Assembly (NCBI RefSeq): GCF_002374315.1
Contig: NZ_NWUX01000007.1
Location: 1 to 64,000 of the forward strand
DNA length: 64,000 nt
Reading direction: 5' to 3'
Source: Vreelandella nigrificans
GTDB lineage: Bacteria > Pseudomonadota > Gammaproteobacteria > Pseudomonadales > Halomonadaceae
In this document: piece after piece, positions 53,071 through 63,429 of the stretch
Numbering within the stretch: position 1 is the stretch's first letter
Layout: each line of letters starts with the position of its first letter
The notes under the pieces: generated by a model
Database searches by the model: none
What the model was told of the DNA's origin: nothing
Seen by the model: only the letters and a program-made list of their open reading frames with translations
Program-made: the position numbers and the translations under genes

Positions 53071-54597
53071 CTAATAAGTACAAGAAGTGACCGCATTTTT
53101 TTCTTGCGCTACCGCTTCTTTCCTCGATACCACATTGCCTTCTAGTAACCTTGCGCTGCCTTCCAAAACTTTCACATCAAGTGAGCCTTTAATTTGACTT
53201 ATAAAGCTAACCTGAGTAATCGCTCGTTGCTGCGTATCACCGTTAACCAGAATCTCCAACGAGCCATGGTCGCACCACCACTCTACCGTGACGGTTAATC
53301 CATCAATGCTACCCGCCGCATGATCACAGGCAAAATGGTTATCGAAAGCAGCTTGTCCATTCACACCTTGTCGCGTATAGCGCAGTGCAACGTCCTCGTC
53401 TCCCGCTTCAAGAATAAGCCACTGATGATCGCCCTGTTGAAGTGACAGCGCCACTCGGCTGCCTGGCATCAAGGTAAACGTAAGCACCCCACGCCCTATC
53501 GCTTGCTGAGAGGCCAAGAGCACATGCTGGCCAACACCTAGCCACTCCTGCGGCACAATGGTTTGCGGATAAGCCGTTAACGCTTCATGGCACTCGCTGG
53601 CGATACGCTGACAAAGCTGAATACCTCTTGATGTCGCACGCAGGGTGAGCTCTCTAGGTAGACTCATCATTCCTCGCCAACCTGCTTCGGGCGCATGATT
53701 GGCATACTGCCAATTATTGAGCCAAGCCACGGCTAAACGACGCCCCGGGGTATTCGACCAGCTTTGCACGGCGTAGAAGTCGCGCCCTTCGTCCATCATC
53801 ATGACGTCATGGGGCGAATGATCGTTAATAAAACACTGCCCGTCGAATTCCCCCACAAAATATTGCGTGAACGAGCCAAAGGCATTATCTGGCGTAGCGC
53901 CAATGCCTACGATTAACACCCAACGGCTAGACACTTGCCCATTTCTAGCACCTTCCACGGGTAGTTCGAACAGATCAGGACATTCCCAAGGGTGCTGAGT
54001 ATGCGCCCCGTGGCCCTCACCAAAGGCGCTGGCAAACTGCCAGTCCAGCAGGTTTTTCGAAGTATAAAAATGAATTTCCTGCCCGCAGGCCAGCGCCATT
54101 ACCCAACGCTGGGTAGCCGAGTGCCACAACACTTTTGGGTCACGAAAGTCTTTAAATCCTGGCGGTGGCAAGATTGGATTATGTGCAAAACGCTGCCAAG
54201 TACGCCCACGGTCACAGCTGTAGGCTACGCACTGAGACTGCTCATAATCCTCTGGGTCACTGGAGAGCACTTTGTGGCAGGTGTAAAACACCAACAACCC
54301 CGGTTTACCACCAAATAGTCCTGTTACATCGAGCTCATCCACCACCGCACTACCTGAGAAGCACGCCCCCTGCTCATCTGGTGCAAGCGCAATAGGCAAA
54401 TGTTGCCAGCGGCATAGGTCTTTACTAACCGCATGCCCCCAGTGCATAGGCCCCCAAACCGTGTCAAAAGGGTGATATTGATAAAAGAGATGGTACTCGC
54501 CCTCAAAATATACCAACCCATTGGGATCATTCATCCAGCCCATAGGCGGCGTCATGTGCAGCTGCGGCCGCTGGGGCACAAAATTCGCTAACGTCAT
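53071..54597 (-). CDS. GH32 sucrose/beta-fructofuranoside hydrolase, ScrB-like
   Basis: The 508-residue glycoside hydrolase family 32 enzyme splits sucrose (or sucrose-6-phosphate) to glucose and fructose. The nucleophile motif is PPMGWMNDPNGLVYFEGEYH, the transition-state stabiliser is in FKDFRDPKVLWH, and the acid/base region is HPWECPDLFEL. A C-terminal beta-sandwich follows. There is no signal peptide, so it acts in the cytoplasm. No PTS or sucrose porter gene is beside it. It converges with the fructokinase gene. Confidence 0.92.
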   Translation of the reverse strand: MTLANFVPQRPQLHMTPPMGWMNDPNGLVYFEGEYHLFYQYHPFDTVWGPMHWGHAVSKDLCRWQHLPIALAPDEQGACFSGSAVVDELDVTGLFGGKPGLLVFYTCHKVLSSDPEDYEQSQCVAYSCDRGRTWQRFAHNPILPPPGFKDFRDPKVLWHSATQRWVMALACGQEIHFYTSKNLLDWQFASAFGEGHGAHTQHPWECPDLFELPVEGARNGQVSSRWVLIVGIGATPDNAFGSFTQYFVGEFDGQCFINDHSPHDVMMMDEGRDFYAVQSWSNTPGRRLAVAWLNNWQYANHAPEAGWRGMMSLPRELTLRATSRGIQLCQRIASECHEALTAYPQTIVPQEWLGVGQHVLLASQQAIGRGVLTFTLMPGSRVALSLQQGDHQWLILEAGDEDVALRYTRQGVNGQAAFDNHFACDHAAGSIDGLTVTVEWWCDHGSLEILVNGDTQQRAITQVSFISQIKGSLDVKVLEGSARLLEGNVVSRKEAVAQEKNAVTSCTY

Positions 54598-54688
54598 GCT
54601 AAAACCTTAACTTAATCGTTTAAGTTAGCGTATCACGACCAATAGCTATAAGGCTTACCTTCTTTAGGCGTATGTGTAAAGTAGGTAT

Positions 54689-54720
54689 AAAAAAGCCCGA
54701 GCATGGCAATATGCTCGGGC
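54689..54720 (-). terminator. Terminator after eda
   Basis: GCCCGAGCAT pairs with ATGCTCGGGC around a six-base loop, followed on the minus strand by TTTTTT. It ends the zwf-pgl-eda transcript. Confidence 0.85.
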
Positions 54721-54802
54721 AAACGTCTTGCGCACACGACCCGACATCAGTGAGGCAAGTTACGAGAGTGCTCAGTATGGCCTACATCATGCTAATCACA
54801 GA

Positions 54803-55465
54803 TTAGTGGTGAAACCGTTCGGAGGCTTGCCGAGCTAGCTCACGGATGCCGTCCCAATCTTCTGCATCAACCATTGCTTTGGGCGTTAACCAGGAGCCAC
54901 CTACACACATGACGTTGGGTAGGGAAAGGTATGTATCAGCATTGTCTACGGTAATGCCGCCAGTGGGACAGAAGCGCGCTTCCGGTATCGGGGCACCAAA
55001 TGCTTTAATCGCTTTTGCACCGCCACTGGATTCAGCAGGGAAGAACTTGAAACGGCGATAGCCGTACTGCCACCCGGTCATTAGCTCGGAAATAGTCGAA
55101 ACACCGGGCAACATGGGCACAGGGCTCTCTACGCCGTAGCGGTATAGCGCTTCGGTTGCGCCGGGGGTGACCACAAAATCTGCACCGACCTGCTCAGCCT
55201 GACGGTACTGGGCCGGCGTTAATACCGTACCCACGCCAATACTGGCACCCGGTAACGCTTGACGCATACGTTTGATGGCTTCTAGTGCACAGTCAGTACG
55301 CAGGGTGATCTCCAACACAGTTAAGCCACCCTCTACCAGGGCGCGACCCAGCGGTACGGCATCTTCAATGCGCTCTATGGTAATTACCGGAATGACTTCA
55401 GCTTTTAAGCAAATGCTGTCTAGCTCGGCGGTGCGGGTTGAGGGTAACTGTTTATCGATGGTCAT
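54803..55465 (-). CDS. eda: KDPG aldolase, Eda
   Basis: Eda splits KDPG into pyruvate and glyceraldehyde-3-phosphate. The 220-residue protein has VIPVITIERIEDAVPLGRAL, the Glu site in LTVLEITLRTDCALEAIKR, GAGTVLTP-like IGVGTVLTPAQYRQAEQVGA, FVVTPGATEALYRYG and the Schiff-base lysine in YRRFKFFPAESSGGAKAIKA, with CPTGGITVDNADTYL. It lies 41 bp after pgl and is the last gene of the operon. Confidence 0.95.
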   Translation of the reverse strand: MTIDKQLPSTRTAELDSICLKAEVIPVITIERIEDAVPLGRALVEGGLTVLEITLRTDCALEAIKRMRQALPGASIGVGTVLTPAQYRQAEQVGADFVVTPGATEALYRYGVESPVPMLPGVSTISELMTGWQYGYRRFKFFPAESSGGAKAIKAFGAPIPEARFCPTGGITVDNADTYLSLPNVMCVGGSWLTPKAMVDAEDWDGIRELARQASERFHH

Positions 55466-55506
55466 CTATAAATCTCCAAGCAATTATTATTGGCGAAGGC
55501 CTGCCC

Positions 55507-56187
55507 CTAGGGCGCCCAGTAAATCGCCAGCGGGCAAGATAGGAAGGCGCGGATGGGCAGTTGGCGAACATCATCACCACTCATGGCATTGGCCAATACA
55601 GTGCGTTTTTCATCGCCGGTAATATGCAGAATATGCCGCTTTGCCTGATGCAGACGGTCGGCAGAGAAGGTAATCCGTGGTTGTGGCTGGCTTGGTGTTC
55701 TTACCGCCACTAAAAGCTCATCCGTGGCAAGCGCCAGGGTCAGTTCGGGGCTATCAGGGAATAGCGATGCTGTATGGCCATCTCCCCCCATACCCAAGAT
55801 GACAACACTGGCAGGCCAGGGCAGAGATGCTGCGCGCTTAGCAACCTCCTCAACACCCTCTTCCGGCGTCAAATCACCAGTGGTCAATGGTACAAAGTTG
55901 GCATCAGCAGCCGCTCCCTGGAGCAGGTTTTCCCGTACGAGCTTGGCATTACTATCGCGGCTTTGCTCATCGACCCAACGCTCATCGGCCAGGGTAATAT
56001 CAACCTGCTTCCAAGGCAGATGCTTCGCCGCTAGGGCTTTGAAAAATGGCACCGGAGTGGAGCCACCAGATACGACCAAGAGAACACGTTCTTGTCGGGC
56101 AAGATCATCCGTTAATGCTTGAAAAACCGCCTCTGCTAACTGCTCGGCCAACGCTTGGCGTAATTCACTCATATCAATAATCCTCAT
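55507..56187 (-). CDS. pgl: 6-phosphogluconolactonase, Pgl (DevB/SOL type)
   Basis: Pgl hydrolyses 6-phosphogluconolactone to 6-phosphogluconate. The 226-residue protein carries [40 protein letters not shown] and [19 protein letters not shown], all typical of the DevB family. It overlaps zwf by 14 nt, so it is translated together with it. Confidence 0.94.
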   Translation of the reverse strand: MRIIDMSELRQALAEQLAEAVFQALTDDLARQERVLLVVSGGSTPVPFFKALAAKHLPWKQVDITLADERWVDEQSRDSNAKLVRENLLQGAAADANFVPLTTGDLTPEEGVEEVAKRAASLPWPASVVILGMGGDGHTASLFPDSPELTLALATDELLVAVRTPSQPQPRITFSADRLHQAKRHILHITGDEKRTVLANAMSGDDVRQLPIRAFLSCPLAIYWAP

Positions 56188-57667
56188 ACCAGCTGCGGCC
56201 GTCTTGGGTAATCATAGCGATGGAGGCAACCGGCCCCCAAGAGCCGGCGGGGTAGCGGCGCGGCGGTGTTTCCCGTACTTTCCAGCCGTCGATGAGCTGG
56301 TCGCACCAACGCCAGGCATGCTCAACTTCATCCCGGCGTACAAATAGATACTGCTGGCCTTTCATCACTTCTAGCAGCAAACGTTCATAGGCATCAGGGA
56401 TACGCGATTTTGGGAAAGCGCTATTAAAATCCAAATGCAATGGACCAGGACGCAAGCGCATGCCTTTGTCTAAGCCGCTATCTTTGGTAAGCACCTGTAG
56501 AGCAATACCCTCTTCCGGCTGCAGACGGATAATCAGTTTATTAGACGCAATACCACGCTGATCGGGGTCAAAGATGTAGTGCGGCTGCTGACGGAAGTGA
56601 ATAACAATTTGCGACAGTTTTTCTGGCATGCGCTTACCGGTACGCAGGTAAAACGGCACGCCTGCCCAACGCCAGTTGGCCACTTCGGTCTTCATCGCCA
56701 CAAAGGTCTCAGTATGGCTTTGAGTATTAGCCCCCTCTTCCTCCAGGTAACCAGGTACCGGCTGGCCATCGCTGGTTCCCGCAATATATTGGCCCCGCAC
56801 CACATCACGGCCTAAGGCCTCGCCAGTAAACGGCTTCAGAGCCTTCAGCACTTTCACCTTCTCATCTCGGATAGCATCTGCATCCAGGTTGGAAGGTGGA
56901 TCCATGGCGATCAAACAGAGCAGCTGCAGCAAGTGGTTCTGCACCATATCTCGCAGCTGACCAGCGTCATCGAAGTAACCCCAGCGGCCTTCAATGCCCA
57001 CCTTTTCCGCGACGGTGATTTCAACGTGGGAAATATGATTCTGGTTCCACTGAGTGCCAAATAGCGGATTAGCAAAGCGCAAGGCAATCAGGTTCTGTAC
57101 TGTTTCTTTACCTAGGTAGTGATCGATACGATAGATTCGCGACTCGGGGAACACCGCACCGATGGCATCATTGATCTGTTCTGAAGAGGCCAGGTCATAG
57201 CCAATTGGCTTCTCAACTACCACACGGCTTTCATCATCCAGGCTGCCGCTGGCCTGAAGGTTATAGCAAATATCGCCATAAATACGTGCTGCCACAGAGA
57301 GGTACACCACCATGGGCTGGCTGGAACCTTCACGCCACTGGCGTATCTGTTCAAAACCACCTGCTTCTTTGAAATCCAGCTTGAGGTAGTCTAGGCGGTT
57401 AAGGAAACGCTCAAGGCTCTCTGGGTCCTGCTCACCTTTTTTGAGACGCTTTTGCAACGCCCGGCTTACCAGTTGGCGAAATGCATCAACATCGTGTTCC
57501 TGGCGTGCCAGCCCCATAATCCGCGTACTTTCAGGCATCAAGCCTTCGCGGTCTAAATGATAAAGCGCGGGAAACAACTTGCGCATAGCAAGATCGCCTA
57601 ACGCACCAAAAAGCGCTAAATCAATCGCATGCTTTGGATCGCCCAGCGGGGCATGTGACTGGCTCAT
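56174..57667 (-). CDS. zwf: Glucose-6-phosphate dehydrogenase, Zwf
   Basis: Zwf oxidises glucose-6-phosphate to 6-phosphogluconolactone and feeds Edd. The 497-residue protein has the nucleotide-binding [40 protein letters not shown], the active-site [20 protein letters not shown] and [20 protein letters not shown]. It is the first gene of the minus-strand zwf-pgl-eda operon; a HexR-like box overlaps its promoter. Confidence 0.96.
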   Translation of the reverse strand: MSQSHAPLGDPKHAIDLALFGALGDLAMRKLFPALYHLDREGLMPESTRIMGLARQEHDVDAFRQLVSRALQKRLKKGEQDPESLERFLNRLDYLKLDFKEAGGFEQIRQWREGSSQPMVVYLSVAARIYGDICYNLQASGSLDDESRVVVEKPIGYDLASSEQINDAIGAVFPESRIYRIDHYLGKETVQNLIALRFANPLFGTQWNQNHISHVEITVAEKVGIEGRWGYFDDAGQLRDMVQNHLLQLLCLIAMDPPSNLDADAIRDEKVKVLKALKPFTGEALGRDVVRGQYIAGTSDGQPVPGYLEEEGANTQSHTETFVAMKTEVANWRWAGVPFYLRTGKRMPEKLSQIVIHFRQQPHYIFDPDQRGIASNKLIIRLQPEEGIALQVLTKDSGLDKGMRLRPGPLHLDFNSAFPKSRIPDAYERLLLEVMKGQQYLFVRRDEVEHAWRWCDQLIDGWKVRETPPRRYPAGSWGPVASIAMITQDGRSWYEDY

Positions 57668-57735
57668 CTCAGCTCCTATTTGTAATTAGATGATCTAATG
57701 TAGTTAGATTACCTAAAATCTATCTGATAATGGGC

Positions 57736-57768
57736 ATTATACGCAACATTTCGTGTAATTTTACTACA
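57736..57768 (-). promoter_or_regulatory. zwf promoter with overlapping HexR-like box
   Basis: On the minus strand TGTAGTAAAATTACA (57768-57754) matches the HexR consensus closely and overlaps the expected -35 position of a TATAAT at 57741-57736. Binding would block RNA polymerase. It lies about 90 bp before zwf and 245 bp before the malE-like gene. Confidence 0.65.
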
Positions 57769-57779
57769 AATATTGTTTC

Positions 57780-58012
57780 CTACCTCCTATTAATGCTTTT
57801 TACTTAGTCACCCAGCCAGCATTCACAGCGCACTTATCCACTCCAGCAAGTACTTTCCGCCCTACGCCCCTTAGATACGCCACCCGGCCTTGCCACAGGG
57901 AGGAGGTAGCTTTGCGCTGAATTAGCGACGCTGGTAATGAACAAAGCACGTCTAATCGCCTTCGTGCATATGCGCAATAACAATAATGTTAAAAAAACGA
58001 GGTAATCACATC
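57780..58012. other. Intergenic upstream of the sugar ABC transporter
   Basis: No gene seen in the ~230 bp between the zwf promoter and the malE-like start. A promoter for malEFG is expected here but no strong match stands out. Confidence 0.35.
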
Positions 58013-59200
58013 ATGGCAATGTCTCGAGCATTTTTCACGCCACTGCTGACCGCTACGCTAGCTACCTGCGCCACCTTACCTGCCTTTGCATTCGAGGATG
58101 ACCGTCTAACTATCTGGATGGGTGACAATAAAGGCCAGGAAGGAATTCGCGTTGTTGCCGAGCAGTTTTTTGAAGACACGGGAATAAAGGTAGAAGTGGT
58201 CTTCCCTGACAACCTTACCGACCGCTTCCAGCAGGCAGCTGGCAGCGGCCAAGGCCCGGATATCGTGATCTGGGCACACGACAGGATAGGCGAATGGGCG
58301 CAAAGCGGGTTACTACAACGGGTCGCTCCCAGTAACGCCTTCCGTGAGGAATTTTATGACTTTACCTGGGAAGCCGCGTTGTGGAATGGCGAAACCTACG
58401 GCTATCCGATATCGGTTGAATCAGTGGGGCTCATTTATAACAAGGCGTTAGTAGAAACACCGCCAGAAAGCTTTGCCGAACTGATGGAACTTGATACAAC
58501 GCTATCTCAAGAAAGCAAAAAAGCCATCCTGTTTGATTACAGTGAACCCTATTACGGCTGGACACTGCTTGCTGCCAACGGAGGCTACCCTTTCAAGCAG
58601 ACAGAGAACGGTTTTAATGTCAGCGATATAGGCGTGAATAACGAAGGAGCCCTGCAAGGGGCTGAGCTGCTAGTACAACTGATTGAAAGCGGCGTACTGC
58701 CCCGGGGAACCGATTACAACTTAATGGACACCCGCTTCAACCGAGGCGAAGTAGCCACCATGATCAGCGGCCCCTGGGCATGGCCTAATCTGGAGCGCAG
58801 CGGGATAGATTATGGCGTCGCACTGCTGCCCAAAGTAGGTGATGAACGAGCCAAACCGATGTTCGGTGTGATGACCGCGATGATCAACACGGCAACACCG
58901 AACGACTTTTTAGCTATTGAGTTTTTGGAAAGTTACCTGCTAAGTGAAGATGGCATACGCACCTTCAATAGCGATGGCTCACTGGGTGCGGTAGCACATA
59001 TCAGTTACCAGGCAGAACTTGCTGATAACCCTAACATCGCCGCAACACTTGAAAACGCGGAAGCGGGCACGCCTATGCCGAACATTCCTGAAATGGGGGC
59101 TTTCTGGGCAGCCATGGAGCCTGCGCTGCAAAACATCGGCAGCGGGCGCCAATCGCCTCAAGAAGCACTAGATGCAGCAGCTCGGCGTATGCGCCAGTAG
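58013..59200 (+). CDS. malE: MalE-type periplasmic sugar-binding protein
   Basis: The 395-residue protein has a signal peptide (RAFFTPLLTATLATCATLPA then FAFEDD) and the class I binding-protein pattern of maltose-binding proteins: LTIWMGDNKGQEGIRVVAEQ, GPDIVIWAHDRIGEWAQSG, YPISVESVGLIYNKALV and ATMISGPWAWPNLERSGIDY. It captures maltose or a related alpha-glucoside in the periplasm. The ATG at 58013 with AGG 11 nt upstream fits the signal peptide; 57986 is an alternative. It leads malF and malG. Confidence 0.9.
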   Translation: MAMSRAFFTPLLTATLATCATLPAFAFEDDRLTIWMGDNKGQEGIRVVAEQFFEDTGIKVEVVFPDNLTDRFQQAAGSGQGPDIVIWAHDRIGEWAQSGLLQRVAPSNAFREEFYDFTWEAALWNGETYGYPISVESVGLIYNKALVETPPESFAELMELDTTLSQESKKAILFDYSEPYYGWTLLAANGGYPFKQTENGFNVSDIGVNNEGALQGAELLVQLIESGVLPRGTDYNLMDTRFNRGEVATMISGPWAWPNLERSGIDYGVALLPKVGDERAKPMFGVMTAMINTATPNDFLAIEFLESYLLSEDGIRTFNSDGSLGAVAHISYQAELADNPNIAATLENAEAGTPMPNIPEMGAFWAAMEPALQNIGSGRQSPQEALDAAARRMRQ

Positions 59201-59267
59201 CACTTTTTTGCCCCTGCTGCCCGGCGGTGCTTGCTACTGGGTAGCAAGCAGCCTTTAGGAAATCTCT

Positions 59268-60824
59268 ATGTATACCACCAATGCGTCTCGTGGCCTCCCC
59301 CGCCACCGTTCTCGCCACCTCGCCGAACGTTACACACGCTGGACACTACGCTGCCTAATCGCTGTATTAGTGATCGCACTTTTATGGCTAGTACTGGCAT
59401 TTCACCTTAATGGCCAGTGGATGTTTGCACTGCTCTTTTCAGTGCTAGGTGGCTCGCTGGCAGTGGTGTTTACCAAACGCACGCTGATGAGCCACCGCTA
59501 TATTTTCCCAGCGGTGGCAGGACTTGGGGTGTTTGTTATTTTTCCGCTGCTTTACACCATTGGCATCAGCTTTAGTAATTACAGCTCAAGTAATTTACTT
59601 TCTGAAGAGCGCGTGCGCAGTCAGCTGCTGCGCCAGACCTACCAAGAAGATGACGCCGCGTTTGACCTTGCGCTTTATCGTGAGGGCGATTTAACTCGGC
59701 TACTGCTGGATAGCGGCACACAGCAGTTTGTTTCGTCGCCGCTTAACTTAGAGAACCAGGAAATCCGCCAAATAGGTATACAAGCAGCTGACGCACTACC
59801 TACTAGTGAAACACTGCCAATGCGCGAAATGATCCAGGCCCGTAGTGCTCTTCAAGCGCTGCGTTTAATAACGCCGGATGGTACTGAGCTGCGCATGGCG
59901 GGCATTCGTCAGTTTGCACCGATGCTCGACCGCTATGAGCCGCGTGAAAACGGCACGCTTTTTGACCGCCGCGATGACCGGCTGCTGACACCAGATCACA
60001 CTATTGGTTTTTTCGTCGCTGATACCGGAGAGCGTATTACACCTGGCTGGCCAGTGAATGTTGGATTTGCCAACTACACACAGATCTTTACTGACCCCGA
60101 TATTCGCGGCCCATTCATGCAGATATTTGTATGGACCTTTGTGTTTGCTGCACTTACCGTCGTTTTTACCCTTGCGGTAGGCTTTGTGCTGGCATCACTG
60201 CTGCAGTGGGACCAGCTCAAGGGCAAAGCCATTTATCGCACGCTGTTAATTCTGCCTTACGCCGTGCCCGCCTTTATCTCCATCCTGATTTTTAAAGGCA
60301 TGTTTAACCAGCACTTCGGTGAAGTGAATATGATTCTGGACACACTTTTTGGCGTTCGGCCAGAGTGGTTCACCGACCCGTGGCTGGCGCGTTCCATGCT
60401 ACTGGTTGTCAATACATGGCTGGGCTACCCCTATATGCTGCTGCTGTGCATGGGACTAATCCAAGCCATCCCCCAAGATCTCTATGAAGCCTCAGCGGTA
60501 GATGGTGGAGGCCCAATTACTAATCTGTTCAAGATTACCCTGCCGCTGATTATTAAACCGCTAACACCACTGTTAATTGCCGCCTTTGCGTTTAACTTCA
60601 ATAACTTCGTCCTGATTGCACTATTAACGGGAGGCAACCCTGACATTTTGGGCGCAAGTACCCCGGCAGGTACCACAGATCTATTGGTCAGCTACACCTA
60701 CCGCATTGCCTTCCAGGATGCCGGACAGAACTTTGGGCTGGCAGCCGCCATCGCAACGCTCATTTTCCTCTTGGTCGCAGGTATGTCACTGCTTAATTTG
60801 CGCCTTTCCAAGGTTAAGGTTTAG
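59268..60824 (+). CDS. malF: MalF-type sugar ABC permease
   Basis: The 518-residue permease has two N-terminal helices, a third helix before a large periplasmic domain (about residues 105-270, as in Escherichia coli MalF) and six further helices. The EAA loop [20 protein letters not shown] contacts the ATPase. Size and domain plan are those of MalF rather than smaller MalF-like permeases. It is 67 bp downstream of malE. Confidence 0.93.
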   Translation: MYTTNASRGLPRHRSRHLAERYTRWTLRCLIAVLVIALLWLVLAFHLNGQWMFALLFSVLGGSLAVVFTKRTLMSHRYIFPAVAGLGVFVIFPLLYTIGISFSNYSSSNLLSEERVRSQLLRQTYQEDDAAFDLALYREGDLTRLLLDSGTQQFVSSPLNLENQEIRQIGIQAADALPTSETLPMREMIQARSALQALRLITPDGTELRMAGIRQFAPMLDRYEPRENGTLFDRRDDRLLTPDHTIGFFVADTGERITPGWPVNVGFANYTQIFTDPDIRGPFMQIFVWTFVFAALTVVFTLAVGFVLASLLQWDQLKGKAIYRTLLILPYAVPAFISILIFKGMFNQHFGEVNMILDTLFGVRPEWFTDPWLARSMLLVVNTWLGYPYMLLLCMGLIQAIPQDLYEASAVDGGGPITNLFKITLPLIIKPLTPLLIAAFAFNFNNFVLIALLTGGNPDILGASTPAGTTDLLVSYTYRIAFQDAGQNFGLAAAIATLIFLLVAGMSLLNLRLSKVKV

Positions 60825-60834
60825 GAGGTTACTC

Positions 60835-61725
60835 ATGGCCATGGTTCAACCCCGTTCAGTTGGTGCGCGCCGCTTAGGCGCTCACCTTGCACTGATCTGC
60901 TTTGTTTCGCTGATCGTCTTCCCACTGCTGCTGGTGATTTCGATTTCATTTCGCGAGGGCAACTTCGCTACCGGCAGCTTGATTCCCGAACGTTTCTCGT
61001 TAGAACACTGGTCACTAGCCTTGGGCATACCCTGGGAACGTCCGGACGGCAGTATTGTTCAACCGCCCTTTCCCGTGCTGCTGTGGCTATGGAACTCCAT
61101 CAAAGTGGCAGTGGTATCTTCAGTGCTAATTCTGATGCTGGCCACTACCAGCGCCTACGCCTTTGCACGTATGCGCTTTAAAGGCAAAGAGCCGCTTTTG
61201 AAAGGCATGCTGATTTTCCAGATGTTTCCTGCAGTCTTGTCGCTTGTGGCACTGTACGCCCTGTTTGACCGGCTGGGACAGTTTGTTGGCTGGCTGGGCA
61301 TCAACACCCACGGCGCACTGATCGTGGCATCACTGGGCGCGGTCGCCCTGCATATCTGGACCATTAAAGGCTACTTTGAGTCGATTGATGGCTCGCTGGA
61401 AGAAGCCGCCATGGTGGACGGCGCCAGCACTTGGCAGGCGTTCCGCTACATCCTGCTGCCGCTGTCGATTCCCATTTTGATGGTGGTTTTCATTCTGGCT
61501 TTCGTCATGAGCATTATGGAATACCCCATGGCCTCAGTACTGCTGGTGGATGAACACAAGCTCACTCTGGCAGTAGGTGCTCAGCAATACCTTGCCGACC
61601 ACAACCAGCGCTGGGGCAACTTTGCCGCCGCCGCAGTGCTTTCCGGCCTGCCCATTACCGTCGCGTTTTTGATCTGCCAGCGCTGGATTATTGGCGGATT
61701 AACCGCGGGGGGCGTCAAAGGCTAG
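60835..61725 (+). CDS. malG: MalG-type sugar ABC permease
   Basis: The 296-residue permease has six membrane helices and the EAA loop [20 protein letters not shown]. The start at 60835 follows AGGAGG closely, and that site overlaps the malF stop (TAGGAGG); longer readings overlap malF and are not real. With MalE and MalF it forms an importer for maltose-type sugars. The ATPase (MalK) is not encoded nearby and must come from elsewhere in the genome. Confidence 0.93.
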   Translation: MAMVQPRSVGARRLGAHLALICFVSLIVFPLLLVISISFREGNFATGSLIPERFSLEHWSLALGIPWERPDGSIVQPPFPVLLWLWNSIKVAVVSSVLILMLATTSAYAFARMRFKGKEPLLKGMLIFQMFPAVLSLVALYALFDRLGQFVGWLGINTHGALIVASLGAVALHIWTIKGYFESIDGSLEEAAMVDGASTWQAFRYILLPLSIPILMVVFILAFVMSIMEYPMASVLLVDEHKLTLAVGAQQYLADHNQRWGNFAAAAVLSGLPITVAFLICQRWIIGGLTAGGVKG

Positions 61726-61767
61726 CCTTAATCAATACCCGTTTCCTCGCTTGAGCAGCTTGCTCGT

Positions 61768-61797
61768 AACCGGCCCTATTAATAGGGCCGGTTTTTT
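61768..61797 (+). terminator. Terminator after malG
   Basis: AACCGGCCCTATT pairs perfectly with AATAGGGCCGGTT, followed by TTTT. It is a strong intrinsic terminator 43 bp after malG. Confidence 0.92.
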
Positions 61798-61925
61798 CAT
61801 TACTTCGCTCATTACTATTACTGTTTTCATTACTTGCGTATTTTTTTAGAAAAATTTTACGGACTTTTTGCGATTGCCATGGTGTGATATCGCGCTAAAC
61901 ATTAGGGCAATTTAAGAGCGGATCT

Positions 61926-63413
61926 ATGACCATCTTTCCCACCGGGATTTACTATCGAGACGCTTACCGCAATTGGGCGCAAATTTTTAAAATTATGGCA
62001 GTGTTATGGTTAGTTCTTGCCATGTTTATGGCACTGCCTTGGATGGTTCTTGTTATTGAAAAAGATCCTGACGCCCCCGCTTTCGGGATGTCCCTGCTAA
62101 TTATTCTGAGCGCCACTCTTATTACTTGGTTGCTCACCCGTCGCGTATCGCTGGAGCTGAAGCCCTGGCAAATGTTTATATTGACGGCAGGCAGTTGGAC
62201 CAGTATTAGCTGCTTTGCCAGTCTTCCGCTTATCTTGGGTGCACCACAACTCAGTGTCACTAATGCAGTGTTTGAGTCGGTCTCCGCTATCACTACCACC
62301 GGTTCAACCATTTTATCGGGGATTGACGAGCTATCCGATGGCTTGAAGCTATGGCGAGGCTTAATGCAGTGGATGGGCGGTATCGGCATCATCGTAATGG
62401 GCATCGCCATTCTGCCGTTTCTTAAAGTGGGCGGTATGCGGTTATTCCACACTGAATCTTCAGACTGGTCGGATAAAGTGATGCCCCGCACCGGCGGCAT
62501 TGCGAAAGCGACGCTAAGTATTTATGTGGGGCTGACACTTGTGGCCATGCTGAGTTACTGGGCAGGTGGAATGCTGCCACTAGATGCCGTGGTTCACGGA
62601 ATGACTTCACTGGCGACCGGTGGCTTTGCTAACTCTGACGCCTCGTTTGGTGCCTACGCTGAGCAGCCGTGGCTACTGTGGATGGGTAGCTTTTTTATGC
62701 TGTGTGGCGCGCTACCGTTTGTTTTATATATTCGCTTTATTCGTACATCTCGTAGTGCGCTGTGGAAAGACCAGCAGGTACGTGGCCTGTTAAAGCTTCT
62801 GCTAGCAGCCATTGTCATGCTGAGCGCATGGCGAGTGCTCCAGGGCGATGACTGGTTTGTTTCGCTAACTCATGTGACGTTTAATGTGATTTCGGTGGTC
62901 ACCACCACTGGCTACGCTTCAGATGACTACACACTATGGGGTTCACTGCCAGTGGTTGCGTTTTTCTACCTTACCTTTGTAGGCGGGTGCAGTGGATCTA
63001 CCAGCGGAGGTATGAAGGTTTTCCGCTTTCAGATTGCCATGATGATGCTGCTCAACCAGCTTCGCTACCTCATCCACGCTAATGGTGTATTCACCTCTCG
63101 CTATAATCATCAGCCGGTTACCAGTGATATTTCCCGCAGCGTGGTGGCCTTTTCATTCTTCTTCTTTATTACGATTGCGGTGCTTGCCCTAGGCCTCTCA
63201 GCATTGGGGTTGGATTTAGTCACCGCCCTTTCCGGCGCAGCTACTGCGGTGGCGAATGTAGGCCCTGGCCTCGGTGATACCATTGGCCCGGCAGGCAACT
63301 TTGCAACGCTTCCCGATGCAGCTAAATGGCTACTGTGCATCGGTATGTTAATGGGTCGCCTGGAAATTTTAACGGTCGTGGTACTGCTCACACCAATGTT
63401 CTGGCGACGTTAA
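61926..63413 (+). CDS. TrkH-family potassium uptake protein (TrkI-like)
   Basis: This membrane channel subunit takes up potassium together with TrkA, important for osmotic adaptation in halophiles. The 495-residue protein has four pore repeats with selectivity-filter glycines: SAITTTGSTILSG, MTSLATGGFANSD, SVVTTTGYASDDY and TAVANVGPGLGDT, plus about ten helices. Length and pattern match Halomonas TrkI/TrkH. A terminator separates it from malG, and it has its own ~130-bp upstream region. It converges with the response regulator gene with a 16-bp gap. Confidence 0.92.
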   Translation: MTIFPTGIYYRDAYRNWAQIFKIMAVLWLVLAMFMALPWMVLVIEKDPDAPAFGMSLLIILSATLITWLLTRRVSLELKPWQMFILTAGSWTSISCFASLPLILGAPQLSVTNAVFESVSAITTTGSTILSGIDELSDGLKLWRGLMQWMGGIGIIVMGIAILPFLKVGGMRLFHTESSDWSDKVMPRTGGIAKATLSIYVGLTLVAMLSYWAGGMLPLDAVVHGMTSLATGGFANSDASFGAYAEQPWLLWMGSFFMLCGALPFVLYIRFIRTSRSALWKDQQVRGLLKLLLAAIVMLSAWRVLQGDDWFVSLTHVTFNVISVVTTTGYASDDYTLWGSLPVVAFFYLTFVGGCSGSTSGGMKVFRFQIAMMMLLNQLRYLIHANGVFTSRYNHQPVTSDISRSVVAFSFFFFITIAVLALGLSALGLDLVTALSGAATAVANVGPGLGDTIGPAGNFATLPDAAKWLLCIGMLMGRLEILTVVVLLTPMFWRR

Positions 63414-63429
63414 TATGCTCTGCACAATA

